Source: Tichowtungia aerotolerans
GTDB taxonomy: Bacteria; Verrucomicrobiota; Kiritimatiellia; Kiritimatiellales; Tichowtungiaceae
NCBI RefSeq assembly: GCF_009905215.1
Contig: NZ_CP047593.1
Location: 2,918,900 to 2,982,899, forward strand
Direction of reading: 5' to 3'
DNA length: 64,000 nt
Part shown: piece by piece, positions 42,886 to 52,308 of the stretch
Layout: each line of letters starts with the position of its first letter
How positions within the stretch are numbered: position 1 is the first letter of the stretch
Made by a program: the position numbers and the translations under genes
The notes under the pieces: model-generated
Told to the model about the DNA's origin: nothing
What the model saw: only the letters and a program-made list of their open reading frames with translations
Database searches by the model: none

Positions 42886-43854
42886 ATGAAAATGAAAAAA
42901 ATATCTGATGGTGTCTGGCCGGTGATGCTGACTCCTTTCAAGGGGAAAGATCAGATCGACTTTAACGGTTTGGAGGAACTGACGGAATGGTACATTTCTC
43001 AGGGAGTGCATGGATTGTTTTCCGCCTGTCTTTCCAGTGAAGCTCTTGAGATGGGAGATGCCAGCAAACTCGCGCTGGTTAAGCGGGTTGTAGAAATTGC
43101 AGATGGTCGCATTCCGGTTGTTGCCGGCGTGATGGGCGTTGTTTCGCGGTCAAAACGGGTGGAGATGGCGCATGAGGTTCTTGAAATAGGAGCAGCGGCG
43201 GCGGTCTTGACCTTCAGTGATCTCGTCCATCAGGGGGCGTCGGATGAAGAATGGATGAGAGAAATGGATCGACATTTGAACTCTCTTAAAGGGTGTCCTC
43301 TGGGGGTTTATGAGTGTCCGTTCCCATACCACCGGATGATGACTCCTGAGTTGACGGACTATGTGTCCGATCATCCAGAATTTCTATTCCTTAAAGAAAC
43401 CTCCGGCAGATTGCCGGAGATGGTTCGTAAAAGGCAGGCCGGGAAAAAATTTGGATTGAAAGTATTCAGTGCGGATGCCTTGACCATTCTAGAGGCGATG
43501 AAGGGAGGGCTCAACGGATTCAGTGGACTTCAAACTAATCTGTGGCCAGCGCTGCATGTGAAGCTTTTTGCGTGTTGGCAGGACAACCCATTGCTGGCGA
43601 AGCGGCTGCAGCAGTTCTTTATCGATTACCAGTGGGTGTTGCATCGTTCATATCCGGCCAGTGCGAAACTTTATTTGAAGATGGCTTATGATTTGAATAT
43701 TGAAACCCTTTCTTTTTTAGAGGATGCCTCGGTTGGGCTAGGAGATCAGGAATGGATTAGTGAATTGGTCCAGGCAGTTCATGATTTCATGGGGCAGATA
43801 AATGTTCATCTTCCTATAGGAAGATGCGTTTCTAATTATCGAATGGGTAGATGA
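42886..43854 (+). CDS. Dihydrodipicolinate synthase / N-acetylneuraminate lyase family aldolase
   Basis: 322 aa. TIM-barrel class-I aldolase with GVWPVMLTPFKGKDQIDFNGLEEL at the start, a GVYECPFPYHR segment (about 146-156) bearing the conserved Tyr, and FLFLKETSGR (about 166-175) with the Schiff-base Lys. The GxxGE-type substrate loop is atypical (SACLSSEAL for GTTGE), so the substrate is neither plain pyruvate/ASA of DapA nor necessarily sialic acid. In sugar loci such enzymes cleave 2-keto-3-deoxy sugar acids. AGGAG precedes the ATG; it follows the barrel protein by 11 bp in one operon. Confidence 0.82.
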   Translation: MKMKKISDGVWPVMLTPFKGKDQIDFNGLEELTEWYISQGVHGLFSACLSSEALEMGDASKLALVKRVVEIADGRIPVVAGVMGVVSRSKRVEMAHEVLEIGAAAAVLTFSDLVHQGASDEEWMREMDRHLNSLKGCPLGVYECPFPYHRMMTPELTDYVSDHPEFLFLKETSGRLPEMVRKRQAGKKFGLKVFSADALTILEAMKGGLNGFSGLQTNLWPALHVKLFACWQDNPLLAKRLQQFFIDYQWVLHRSYPASAKLYLKMAYDLNIETLSFLEDASVGLGDQEWISELVQAVHDFMGQINVHLPIGRCVSNYRMGR

Positions 43855-43887
43855 TATGGGTGCTGAATTTACAGAGAAGGAGGGCAT

Positions 43888-44733
43888 ATGAAAAAAATAC
43901 TGGCAGGGGCGCTGGTGTGCATGATTGGGATAATCTGTTTTTCGGAGCAGTTGTTTTATGAGCCGTTTGATTATTCCGCTGGAGGGAAAATTCGGGGGGA
44001 AAGGGGGGGCGTCGGATTTGGTTCCGACAGTTGGCATGGCAAATCCGGTCCCCAAGGCGACATGTATGTGACATGGAGTGGACTTTCGTTTTCCGATATG
44101 CCGGTATGTGGCAATGCGGTTTTGCTCGATATGCACTCTACAGGTGATGGTGATGGGATTAATTTGACCCGTTCGTTGGAGCGTGCTCTTAAAAAAGGAA
44201 CGCTTTGGGTTTCCTTTCTTTATAAATATGATGGCGTGACGCAGGATTCCTTCCTTGAAAATATAATGGCTTTTGTTCGTTTTCAGTCGAAGTCCAATAA
44301 GTCTATTCGGTTTCGAATGAGATGTAACAGCTTGACCACAGGGGGCATTGCTGTCCGACAAAGTGGTGACAAATGGATGGAGGGAGTTTGCTCAAAACCT
44401 TCTATTGCTGATGGCAATGTTTACCTGATTATTTGCCGGTTTCCTGGGCTGGGAACGCCTGAAGGCGGGAGTCCGATTATCTGGGCTTTTCTGGAAAGCG
44501 GTTATGAGAATCTAAAATCCAAGCGTGGTGCAATTACCGAAGCGGATTTGACGGAAAATGTGGTTGTCAGCGCAATCGGTGGATGTGCTTCGGCTGAAAT
44601 GAAGGATGATGATTTTATCAATCTGGGCTTATTTGCCCGAAAAGAAAACACAAGGTTTTCTGTTAGTTTTGATGAGTTGCGGGCTGGAACTGATCTGTCT
44701 GATGTACTGATTTTGAAAGACGCTTCAAAATAA
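43888..44733 (+). CDS. Secreted LamG-like jelly-roll protein
   Basis: 281 aa with a signal peptide (about 1-20, ILAGALVCMIGIICFSEQ). The rest is one beta domain with FYEPFDYSAGGK at the start and IWAFLESG, ITEADLTENVV, FDELRAGTDLSDV at the end. The same end pattern (IDEIKIGTSLEDV) closes each of the two repeats of the protein at 52309-54099, so they belong to one domain family. Probably binds carbohydrate at the cell surface; no catalytic motif is seen. GGAGGG lies upstream of the ATG. Confidence 0.65.
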   Translation: MKKILAGALVCMIGIICFSEQLFYEPFDYSAGGKIRGERGGVGFGSDSWHGKSGPQGDMYVTWSGLSFSDMPVCGNAVLLDMHSTGDGDGINLTRSLERALKKGTLWVSFLYKYDGVTQDSFLENIMAFVRFQSKSNKSIRFRMRCNSLTTGGIAVRQSGDKWMEGVCSKPSIADGNVYLIICRFPGLGTPEGGSPIIWAFLESGYENLKSKRGAITEADLTENVVVSAIGGCASAEMKDDDFINLGLFARKENTRFSVSFDELRAGTDLSDVLILKDASK

Positions 44734-44811
44734 TACCAAGGGTTAAGTTTCCCGATTAAGTGATGAATCGGATTAGCCAGATATTCTGGTGGGTTGGGTT
44801 AGATAGAGGTA

Positions 44812-47800
44812 GTGATGAAACAATATTTTGTAAAATGGTGTGTTATTTTAAAATTAATGATTTTTGGGGAAGTAATATATGCCTTAGAGACGAATTCTTG
44901 GCTTTTTTATCACTCATTTGATAACGGTGTGAATGCTGATTATGCCGCAGGTTTGCCAAATACATTTTCAGATGGACGGGTAGATCTGGGGCGTACTGGA
45001 AAAGATGGAACTGCGCTTTTTGTGCCATTTTCAGATCATTTCAGTTTTGACCTTGAAAGAAACCTTTCTTTGGATGAGGGCACGATTCGGTTTGATGTGC
45101 AGCCTCTTTTTACGATGCCCGATGTTCGCGAAGGATACGGGCGAACGCAATGTCTGCTCAGTACGGAAATCCGGACTGGTCAAAAAATGCAGCTCAAGTT
45201 GCAGACGAGGGGGAGCAAGGCTTTTTTGGTTGTTGAGACAGCGGATGGAAAGGATAAGCCGACAGGCCGGATTGGTTTGGATGTCAGCAACTGGAAAGCT
45301 GAAACGTGGCACTCGGTTGCTATGGCTTGGAAAAGGCCGAATATCCTGCTCTTGCGTGTTGACGATAAGCAACAGCAGATCAGCAATGCCGCGATTCCTT
45401 CTTGTTCGGCGGGAATGATGTATGAAATGTATATCGGTACAGACAGCGATGGAACGCAGGGATATTCCGACAACGAGCATGCCGATATGTTGTTCGATAA
45501 TGTTGCGGTGTTTAGTGTGTTCGACTATCAGCCGGGTAACAGAGAAATGCCGCCTGCGATGCCAGTATTTACTGCGCCGGATATTGTAGACAGAAACCCG
45601 CAGTGGATTGGTAAAACAAAACATCGCATCAATATATATACGGGGAAAACTTCCAGAGATTGGAAAAACACGCCGATTCGGCTGAGTGTGGACTTTAAGA
45701 ACGGTTGGGAGACGCTTGATGCCGCCGGCCGGCGTGCGGCGTTGGCGTCTCTGCGATTGGTGCAGTATGACCCGGCAACAGGCCAGCCGATTGTTTATGA
45801 TGAAACACTGTCGGGCGATGATAAATATTTTGTTCCGTTTCGGATTTCGCCGGAGCTGTACTGGCAGTCGTCCGGAATAGTTTCGTGGAGCCACAGCGGA
45901 AGAAACCCGGCGACCTATTCGCTGTATTATGATCCGACTGCTCCTTATGCGGAAGCGTTCCCCAAAACGATTCCTATGACTGGTGACGGGGATCGCCTGC
46001 AGCTTGGATTGAAGGGGGATGCAAACCGGCTTTCTCTAGGAATCAGCGGCTTGTTTGAGCCGTTCGATGCCGATAATGACGGGGACTTAGATCTTTGGTG
46101 CAATACTGGTACGGCACCAATGTCTCGTTCCAGAGATCTGGGATATGGTCATTATTATTATGAGAATCTGGGACAGACCTCCAAGGGTGTGGTGTTTGCT
46201 CCGGGACAGTTGATTTACAGAGGTAGTACACCCTTTAAAGGAATGTTGAATGGCAATACACTTCTGAATATTGCGGACATCAATGGAGATGAGAAGCCCG
46301 ATTTTATTTACAGTGGCTGGAAGGTCCATGAGTGGTGGGAGTTTGAGATGTGCGGAGGAAAGCCGGTCGTTACGGCGATTCATCCAATACCTTTTAGAGG
46401 TAAGGCTCCAACTGCCGAGTTGAAAAGTCGTGTTTATGACTTTAATGAGGATGGGCTTCCAGATTTACAGCTTGGAACAAAAGTTCTGCTGAATATTGGA
46501 CTCGAGACGGATCCGTTGTTTGATGCTGGAAATCCGATTGAGTTGAGTATGGATGCCCCGATTCTTTTTGAAAAAGATGAGATGGATAAGCAACATTTTG
46601 GAGAAGATAACGGCGCTGCATTGGCTCGTGAACGACTTTTTTTTCCGATTGATTGGGATATGGATGGGAAACTCGACCTGATTTCTTCGTCCAATTTCCC
46701 AGAACTGTTTTTCCGGAAAAATGTTGGTACGAAAAAAGACCCTTTGTTTTCAAAACGCATGCGTCTGAAAACATTTGATCGAACAGATATCCATATTGTC
46801 AGTATGCTTACCTTGGCAAAAGTTTTTGATTGGGATAATGATCAGGATATCGATCTGCTGTTTGGCGGAGAAGAAGGATTCATCGGGTTCTGCGAAAATA
46901 TAGCGGGTCCTGCCAAAATACCCCAGTTGCGCCAGACCGCATTTGTGAACCAGCTGAATGCTCCGCTGGATGCCGGCTCGTTAGCCATTCCTGTTGCTGT
47001 GGATTGGGACGATGACGGTGATAATGATCTGATTGTTGGCAATTCAGGTTATGAAATTCTTTTATTCGAAAATCAGGGAGATAACCGGAATCCTGTCTGG
47101 TCTGAGAGTCATCCGCTGTATGCTGCCGGTGTTCCGATCCAACTGATGCCCGGCCCGGATGGCAGTGTGCAGGGCTCCAAGGAAAGCTACTGGGGCTACG
47201 GTGAGCCGGTGGTCGTCGACTGGGATGGCGATGGGTTGAAGGACCTGATTGTAACCGGCAACCGGATGACACATCATTTTTTCAAAAACATTGGTCATAA
47301 CGGACATCCACAGTTGGCTGCTGGGGAATTGATTGAAATGAAGAACCCGCCGCGCGACGATGACGGAAAACGCACGGACCTGCCGTGGGGAATTCATTAT
47401 GAGCCGGAAGGCAACGAGCTGATTACGGTTCATCGGACCCGCCCGGAAGGGCTGGACTGGGACGGTGACGGGGTGATGGATTATGTAACGTTGGATCACA
47501 AGGGTGACCTGGCGCTTTACCGTGGAGAACGAACAGAATCCGGAAAGATTGTTCTCAACAATCCGGAAAATATTTTTGAAATCGACGATCCGTATGCGCG
47601 GGCAATTGTCTGGAATCATGCAAAGGAATCGGACGGCGGAAATTGGAGGCCGGGGTCGCAGGGCCGCACGGTGGTCAACATTGTCGACTGGGACGGCGAC
47701 GGAGACTTCGACATGATCTGGGACAACATCAACGGCCGATACTATGAAAACACTGGCAGCAACAAATCTCCGCATTTGGTGGATCGTGGCGATTTGGTTA

Positions 47801-47964
47801 AAGAGCGGCTGGCCAATCATAATACCGGCCCAGAAATCGTCGATTTTGACGGCGACGGCAAGCTCGACCTACTGGTCGGTGCGGAATCCGGACGCGTGTA
47901 TTATTTTCACCGCTCCTATATAGAACGAGATACTCCGTCTGTGGCGGTTGTTTCTGAACAGTAG
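44812..47964 (+). CDS. Large secreted FG-GAP/VCBS-repeat protein with LamG domain
   Basis: 1050 aa from the first ATG of an ATGATG-like context at 44812 (the next at 44815 is equally possible); signal segment at about 5-27. A concanavalin-like LamG domain (about 28-245: LFYHSFDNGVNADYAAG…) is followed by a linker and then beta-propeller FG-GAP/VCBS repeats. Ca-binding loops DADNDGDLDLW (about 416-426), DINGDEKPDF, DWDMDGKLDL, DWDNDQDIDLL, DWDDDGDNDL, DWDGDGLKDL, DWDGDGVMDY, DWDGDGDFDM and DFDGDGKLDLL are visible. Probably a surface protein that binds polymer. A lyase function is possible, as some propeller proteins are lyases, but no active site is recognised. Confidence 0.75.
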   Translation: MMKQYFVKWCVILKLMIFGEVIYALETNSWLFYHSFDNGVNADYAAGLPNTFSDGRVDLGRTGKDGTALFVPFSDHFSFDLERNLSLDEGTIRFDVQPLFTMPDVREGYGRTQCLLSTEIRTGQKMQLKLQTRGSKAFLVVETADGKDKPTGRIGLDVSNWKAETWHSVAMAWKRPNILLLRVDDKQQQISNAAIPSCSAGMMYEMYIGTDSDGTQGYSDNEHADMLFDNVAVFSVFDYQPGNREMPPAMPVFTAPDIVDRNPQWIGKTKHRINIYTGKTSRDWKNTPIRLSVDFKNGWETLDAAGRRAALASLRLVQYDPATGQPIVYDETLSGDDKYFVPFRISPELYWQSSGIVSWSHSGRNPATYSLYYDPTAPYAEAFPKTIPMTGDGDRLQLGLKGDANRLSLGISGLFEPFDADNDGDLDLWCNTGTAPMSRSRDLGYGHYYYENLGQTSKGVVFAPGQLIYRGSTPFKGMLNGNTLLNIADINGDEKPDFIYSGWKVHEWWEFEMCGGKPVVTAIHPIPFRGKAPTAELKSRVYDFNEDGLPDLQLGTKVLLNIGLETDPLFDAGNPIELSMDAPILFEKDEMDKQHFGEDNGAALARERLFFPIDWDMDGKLDLISSSNFPELFFRKNVGTKKDPLFSKRMRLKTFDRTDIHIVSMLTLAKVFDWDNDQDIDLLFGGEEGFIGFCENIAGPAKIPQLRQTAFVNQLNAPLDAGSLAIPVAVDWDDDGDNDLIVGNSGYEILLFENQGDNRNPVWSESHPLYAAGVPIQLMPGPDGSVQGSKESYWGYGEPVVVDWDGDGLKDLIVTGNRMTHHFFKNIGHNGHPQLAAGELIEMKNPPRDDDGKRTDLPWGIHYEPEGNELITVHRTRPEGLDWDGDGVMDYVTLDHKGDLALYRGERTESGKIVLNNPENIFEIDDPYARAIVWNHAKESDGGNWRPGSQGRTVVNIVDWDGDGDFDMIWDNINGRYYENTGSNKSPHLVDRGDLVKERLANHNTGPEIVDFDGDGKLDLLVGAESGRVYYFHRSYIERDTPSVAVVSEQ

Positions 47965-47980
47965 TCTCAAGGAATTTTCA

Positions 47981-48994
47981 ATGAATCTACGACAAATCGA
48001 GCTGGATGCCATTGCGCATAAGAACGGGCCGGTTCCCGCTGATGCGATTGTGCTGGAGAACACATCGGAAATGGCGGCGTATCTCGGCGTGCGGGAAGAC
48101 CGTGTTTATGAACTGCTTGGAATCTGCGGCCGATTGATTGAACCGCAGTGGAAACCGGTACTTCGCGGCGAAAAACCACGTGGCATGAATGCGTTCGGAA
48201 CCTTTGAAAACGATCAGCATGCTGGACGGGAAAACCCGCTGGACGGCTGTGAAACTATTGAGGCAATTGAAGCGTTAAATTGGCCGGACCCGTATGACTT
48301 TAATTTTGAGATGATGCGGCCGATGATCGACTCTTATCATGGAGAAGTTGCAATGCGCGGGCCGGGCTGGCGTCCTCTGTTTTTCAAGATTGCCGACTTA
48401 TGGGGCATGGAAGAGGCGCTGGTGAACATGCTGTCAGAGCCGGAACTTTTTGAGGTGGCTGTGGAGCGAGTGTTTGAGTTTTCCTATCGTCATGCAGAGC
48501 GGTATATGGAAACGGTCGGCGACAGTGTGGACGTGTTTTACTGCTGTGATGACTTTGCGACGCAGCGAGGCTTGATGTTTTCACCGGAGCAATGGAGAAA
48601 ATGGTTCAAACCTTATTATGCAAAGTTGTTTGCCATCGGCAAAAAATATAATCGGCCAGTTTGGTTTCATTCTTGTGGCGATATTACGCCGGTGCTGCCG
48701 GATATGATTGAGATTGGCATGGACGTTTGGGAAACTGTTCAGTTGCACGCATTGCCGTTCGGGATGGAAAAGCTGAAAAGCGAGTATGGCCGAGACCTCT
48801 GTTTTTTCGGAGGAATTAGCACTCAGAAACTGCCTTTCATGACTCCGAATGAAGTGCATGAAATCACCGCGCGTACAATTGATGTGATGGCCAAAGACGG
48901 CGGCTATATTTGCGGAGGTGATCATCATATTCAGAAAGAAGTACCGCCGGAAAATGTGCTGGCACTATTCGAAACCGTAAGAGAATTTCAATAA
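47981..48994 (+). CDS. Uroporphyrinogen decarboxylase (URO-D) family protein
   Basis: 337 aa from ATG 47981 with AAGGAA upstream; the frame is open from 47948 but that part overlaps the preceding gene. VWFHSCGDITPVLPDMIEIGMDVWE (about 227-251) has the HxCG zinc/corrinoid-type motif, and LCFFGGISTQKLPFM (about 272-286) is the family's ILxGxxDtq equivalent. It is a different subfamily from the gene at 12521. Both stand next to sulfatases and sugar enzymes, which argues for a catabolic, not haem, role. Confidence 0.75.
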   Translation: MNLRQIELDAIAHKNGPVPADAIVLENTSEMAAYLGVREDRVYELLGICGRLIEPQWKPVLRGEKPRGMNAFGTFENDQHAGRENPLDGCETIEAIEALNWPDPYDFNFEMMRPMIDSYHGEVAMRGPGWRPLFFKIADLWGMEEALVNMLSEPELFEVAVERVFEFSYRHAERYMETVGDSVDVFYCCDDFATQRGLMFSPEQWRKWFKPYYAKLFAIGKKYNRPVWFHSCGDITPVLPDMIEIGMDVWETVQLHALPFGMEKLKSEYGRDLCFFGGISTQKLPFMTPNEVHEITARTIDVMAKDGGYICGGDHHIQKEVPPENVLALFETVREFQ

Positions 48995-49017
48995 AATATG
49001 TTAAGGGATGGCATGCG

Positions 49018-50493
49018 ATGAAAAAAAAGAATGTTCTATTTATTATTTCACACGACATTAGCAACCGATTCGGTTGCTTGGGCGATGCTCATGCTGTGAC
49101 GCCGAGCATTGACCGGTTGGCGGAGCATAACAGTTTGGTGTTTGAAAAACATTATTGTCATTGGCCGTTGTGCGGACCGTCGCGCGCCAACCTGTTCAGT
49201 GGCTGCCGACCGATGACGACAGAGCGTTTCAGCAATGCAGAATTTTGGGAAACCTTTCATGAAAAAATGGGGCCGGACTATGCCACCATGCCGCAGCATT
49301 TTAAAAACAACGGTTATTTCACCCGCTCGTTCTGGCAGGTATTTCACGACACGGAAACGGATCCTGAGTCATGGAGTGTTCCACAGTGGTTTCCGCCAAT
49401 GCCGAAGAACTGTGATCCCGAAATCCCGCCGGCTGATTGGAATGACCAGCGACACTGGGTTGCCCCGGAATCACAAAAACTGATCATGGAGCGGATTGCC
49501 ACCCTGAAAAAAGAAGGGAAGAAACTCGAGGGTGAATTGCGGCGGTTCCGTGGCCCTGGGGTGGAATGTGCTGATGTGGATGATTCGGCGTATCCAGACG
49601 GAAAAACCACTGATGAGGCTGTAAGGGCAATTGAAGAATATGACAGGGCCCAGCCATTCTTTATGGCGGTTGGTTATGAAATTGGTCACACGCCATGGTG
49701 TGCACCGAAAAAATATTGGGACCTTTACAACCGGGAAAAACTGACGATTCCCGGTGCCGCCGACCAGCCCCCCGGAACTCCGACATGGGGAATGGGGGAT
49801 AAGGAGCCGGCACAGTATTATTGGCAACATTCTTATGATCAAGTTTGGCATCCAACCTATGAGCAGGAAAAAGAAATGATGCATGGTCATTATGCCTGTA
49901 TTAGTTTTTATGATGCACAGGTGGGGCGGCTGGTCGATGCCATTGAAAAGAAAGGGCTTCGCGATGACACAATTATTGTGGTAACGACCGATCATGGCTT
50001 TACTATTGGAGAACACGGATACTGGGGCAAACATAATATGTGGGAGCCATCTTTCCACATTCCATTGGTTATTAGTGTGCCGGGATACGGGTCGGAACAG
50101 AAAACGACCCGGCAGTTAACCGAACATGTAGATCTGTATCCAACGCTCTGCGATCTATGTTATCTGGACAAACCGGATTATCTGGAAGGAGACAGTCTGG
50201 TTCCGTTGATGGAGGTGCCTTCAAGAGCTTGGAAAAAGGCGGTGTTTTCCCACCGCATGCCGCAGTTCCATGATCTGAGCCCGGATTATAAACATGGCCG
50301 AACCGTGAGGACGGATCGGTATCGTTATACGCTTTATGAAGGTGTCGACGAGGAAACTGTTTATGAGGAGCTGTTTGATTATGATCATGATCCGGGCGAG
50401 ACAACTAATCTTGCACAGTGCTCCGAGCATGCCCGTATAAAAATGGAAATGAAACAGCTTCTGCAGGATGGATGGGAAGCCTGCCGGGTATAA
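49018..50493 (+). CDS. Cytoplasmic sulfatase (S1 family, formylglycine type)
   Basis: 491 aa. KKNVLFIISHDISNRFGCLG at the start, LCGPSRANLFSG at 51-62 with the modified Cys52, VTTDHGFTIGEHGYWGKHNMWE (about 322-343) with Asp/His and Lys/His of the metal site. No signal peptide precedes the KNVLFII strand, unlike the sulfatase at 14272, so it should act in the cytoplasm on imported sulfated mono- or oligosaccharides. That fits the SSS symporter gene 30 bp downstream. Iduronate-2-sulfatase-like in overall layout; the substrate is open. Confidence 0.85.
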   Translation: MKKKNVLFIISHDISNRFGCLGDAHAVTPSIDRLAEHNSLVFEKHYCHWPLCGPSRANLFSGCRPMTTERFSNAEFWETFHEKMGPDYATMPQHFKNNGYFTRSFWQVFHDTETDPESWSVPQWFPPMPKNCDPEIPPADWNDQRHWVAPESQKLIMERIATLKKEGKKLEGELRRFRGPGVECADVDDSAYPDGKTTDEAVRAIEEYDRAQPFFMAVGYEIGHTPWCAPKKYWDLYNREKLTIPGAADQPPGTPTWGMGDKEPAQYYWQHSYDQVWHPTYEQEKEMMHGHYACISFYDAQVGRLVDAIEKKGLRDDTIIVVTTDHGFTIGEHGYWGKHNMWEPSFHIPLVISVPGYGSEQKTTRQLTEHVDLYPTLCDLCYLDKPDYLEGDSLVPLMEVPSRAWKKAVFSHRMPQFHDLSPDYKHGRTVRTDRYRYTLYEGVDEETVYEELFDYDHDPGETTNLAQCSEHARIKMEMKQLLQDGWEACRV

Positions 50494-50523
50494 GTCCGGT
50501 CTCTATCAGTTAGGGAACATCGT

Positions 50524-52098
50524 ATGAGTATAAGCGTTATTGATATTGCCGTTTTAGTTGGCTACTTCCTGCTGACGATTGGGATTGGGCTCTATTTTTC
50601 GAGGAAGAATACCAACACGGAAGAATACTTTCTTGGTGGACGGTCGTTTCCTGGCTGGGCGCTGGGTTTGAGTTTGGTTGGGACTTGTATGAGTTCGATC
50701 ACATTCCTGTCTCATCCGGCAGATAGCTTCAAAACAACGTTGATACGGATGACAATCACATTGACATTTCCACTCATTTCGATGTTCGGAATGTTTGTTC
50801 TGCTTCCATTTTTTCGACGCGGAACCATTTCATCGGCGTACGAATATCTTGCCCAGCGTTTTGGTCGGTCCGTTTCGTGTTATGCCGCCTCGATATTTTT
50901 TATTATTCAGATTCTTCGTGTGAGTACAATCCTGTACCTGATCTCTTTGCTGATTCATACGGTAACGGGCTTGAGTTTTTTTTCCTGTCTTCTGATGGCT
51001 GGCGGCATTACTGCGCTTTACACGGTAAGCGGCGGATTTGATGCGGTAATCTGGACCGATGTGTTGCAAACGATTACTTTGATTTTCGGATCATTCGTTA
51101 TGATTGGTTTGATGATTTATAAAACCGACGGAGGCATTATTGCACTCATTCAGACGGCTTTTGAAAACGGAAAACTGTCAATGACACAGGATCTGAACGT
51201 AGTAACTGGGCAGATTGAACCAATAGCGAATGGTTTTTCGTTGACGGAGAAGACTTTTGTGATGCTGCTGATTGTAGGAGTTGTGCAGTATTTAAGCACT
51301 CAGTTTGACCAGACCAGTATTCAGCGCTGGTGTTCGGCGAAATCTCCGAAAGAGGCGCGCAAGGCCATTATGGTGCTGGCGTTCAGTGCCGTACCGATCT
51401 GGGCGAGCTTTATGCTGACCGGAACTATATTGTGGGCGTTTTTTCGCTTTCATCCTGATCCAGTGGTAACAGAAATGCTTACCGGGGTGCGTAAGGGAGA
51501 AGAGATAGTTCCATATTTTGTAGTCAATTATATGCCGGTCGGCTTGACCGGGCTTGTGATTGCTGGTGCGCTGGCCGCAGCCATGTCATCTCTCAGTTCC
51601 AGTATTAACGCAGCCAGTATGGTTTGGGTGAGGGACATCTATAAGCCTTATCTAATAAAGGGAAAAACAGATCGTCATTATTTACGTATTGGATTCTTGG
51701 CTTCCGGCGCGGTCTCTCTGATGATGCTGTGTGGAGCTTGGCTTTTCTACACTACCGATACTAAAACCTTGAATGATCTGGGAGTTACAATTACTAGTGT
51801 TTGCGGTGGCGGCATGGTAGGAATTTTCCTTGTAGGTGTGTTTACGCGTTGTGGAGACCAGCGTTCTGTTTGGATAGCATTGGCAGTGAACGCGTTGGTA
51901 ACAGCCTATGTTCTTTTGGATAATCGAGGAATAGTTCCGGCCCGTTTCTCACTGTCTCTCGACCTTTATTTTACAGCACTGATTGGAAACACACTGACTG
52001 TTATCTCAGCATTGCTGGCAAGTATCTTTTTTAAATCTCGAGTTAAAGATTTTACGAACTTGACCGTGTGGGATCAGGAAAAATCACCTTTGGTATAA
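50524..52098 (+). CDS. Sodium:solute symporter (SSS family)
   Basis: 524 aa with about 13 transmembrane helices. Family motifs: FSRKNTNTEEYFLGGRSFPGWALGLSLVGTCMSSITFLSHPADS (about 21-64) and GLTGLVIAGALAAAMSSLSSSINAASMVWVRDIY (about 341-374) carrying the Na-site Ser residues. It should import the sugar or sugar acid of this locus coupled to sodium. Related porters carry sialic acid, glucose or galactose-type sugars. It is the last gene of the presumed operon from 40413; the gap after it (211 bp) contains the next promoter and operator. Confidence 0.87.
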   Translation: MSISVIDIAVLVGYFLLTIGIGLYFSRKNTNTEEYFLGGRSFPGWALGLSLVGTCMSSITFLSHPADSFKTTLIRMTITLTFPLISMFGMFVLLPFFRRGTISSAYEYLAQRFGRSVSCYAASIFFIIQILRVSTILYLISLLIHTVTGLSFFSCLLMAGGITALYTVSGGFDAVIWTDVLQTITLIFGSFVMIGLMIYKTDGGIIALIQTAFENGKLSMTQDLNVVTGQIEPIANGFSLTEKTFVMLLIVGVVQYLSTQFDQTSIQRWCSAKSPKEARKAIMVLAFSAVPIWASFMLTGTILWAFFRFHPDPVVTEMLTGVRKGEEIVPYFVVNYMPVGLTGLVIAGALAAAMSSLSSSINAASMVWVRDIYKPYLIKGKTDRHYLRIGFLASGAVSLMMLCGAWLFYTTDTKTLNDLGVTITSVCGGGMVGIFLVGVFTRCGDQRSVWIALAVNALVTAYVLLDNRGIVPARFSLSLDLYFTALIGNTLTVISALLASIFFKSRVKDFTNLTVWDQEKSPLV

Positions 52099-52261
52099 AA
52101 ATGCGTATTATTGGTGCATTGGTCTGTTAGTTATTTTGGGCAAGCCAGTTTGCTTGGCCTAAATTAAAGGCAACGTTCTGAATTACAGAATTATCGCAGT
52201 AAAATAATAAAATAAAATTGACATATAGATATATTTACAAAAAAATATTTTCACAAAAAAA

Positions 52262-52277
52262 GAACACACGTGTGTTC
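52262..52277. promoter_or_regulatory. LacI-type operator before the gene at 52309
   Basis: GAACACACGTGTGTTC, a perfect 16-bp palindrome, 31 bp before ATG 52309. A TTGACA at 52218-52223 and an AT-rich tract lie upstream. The longest of the three operators in the window and probably the strongest. Confidence 0.75.
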
Positions 52278-52308
52278 ATCAGTTGTGGCCCTGAAAAGTA
52301 AGGAGTAA

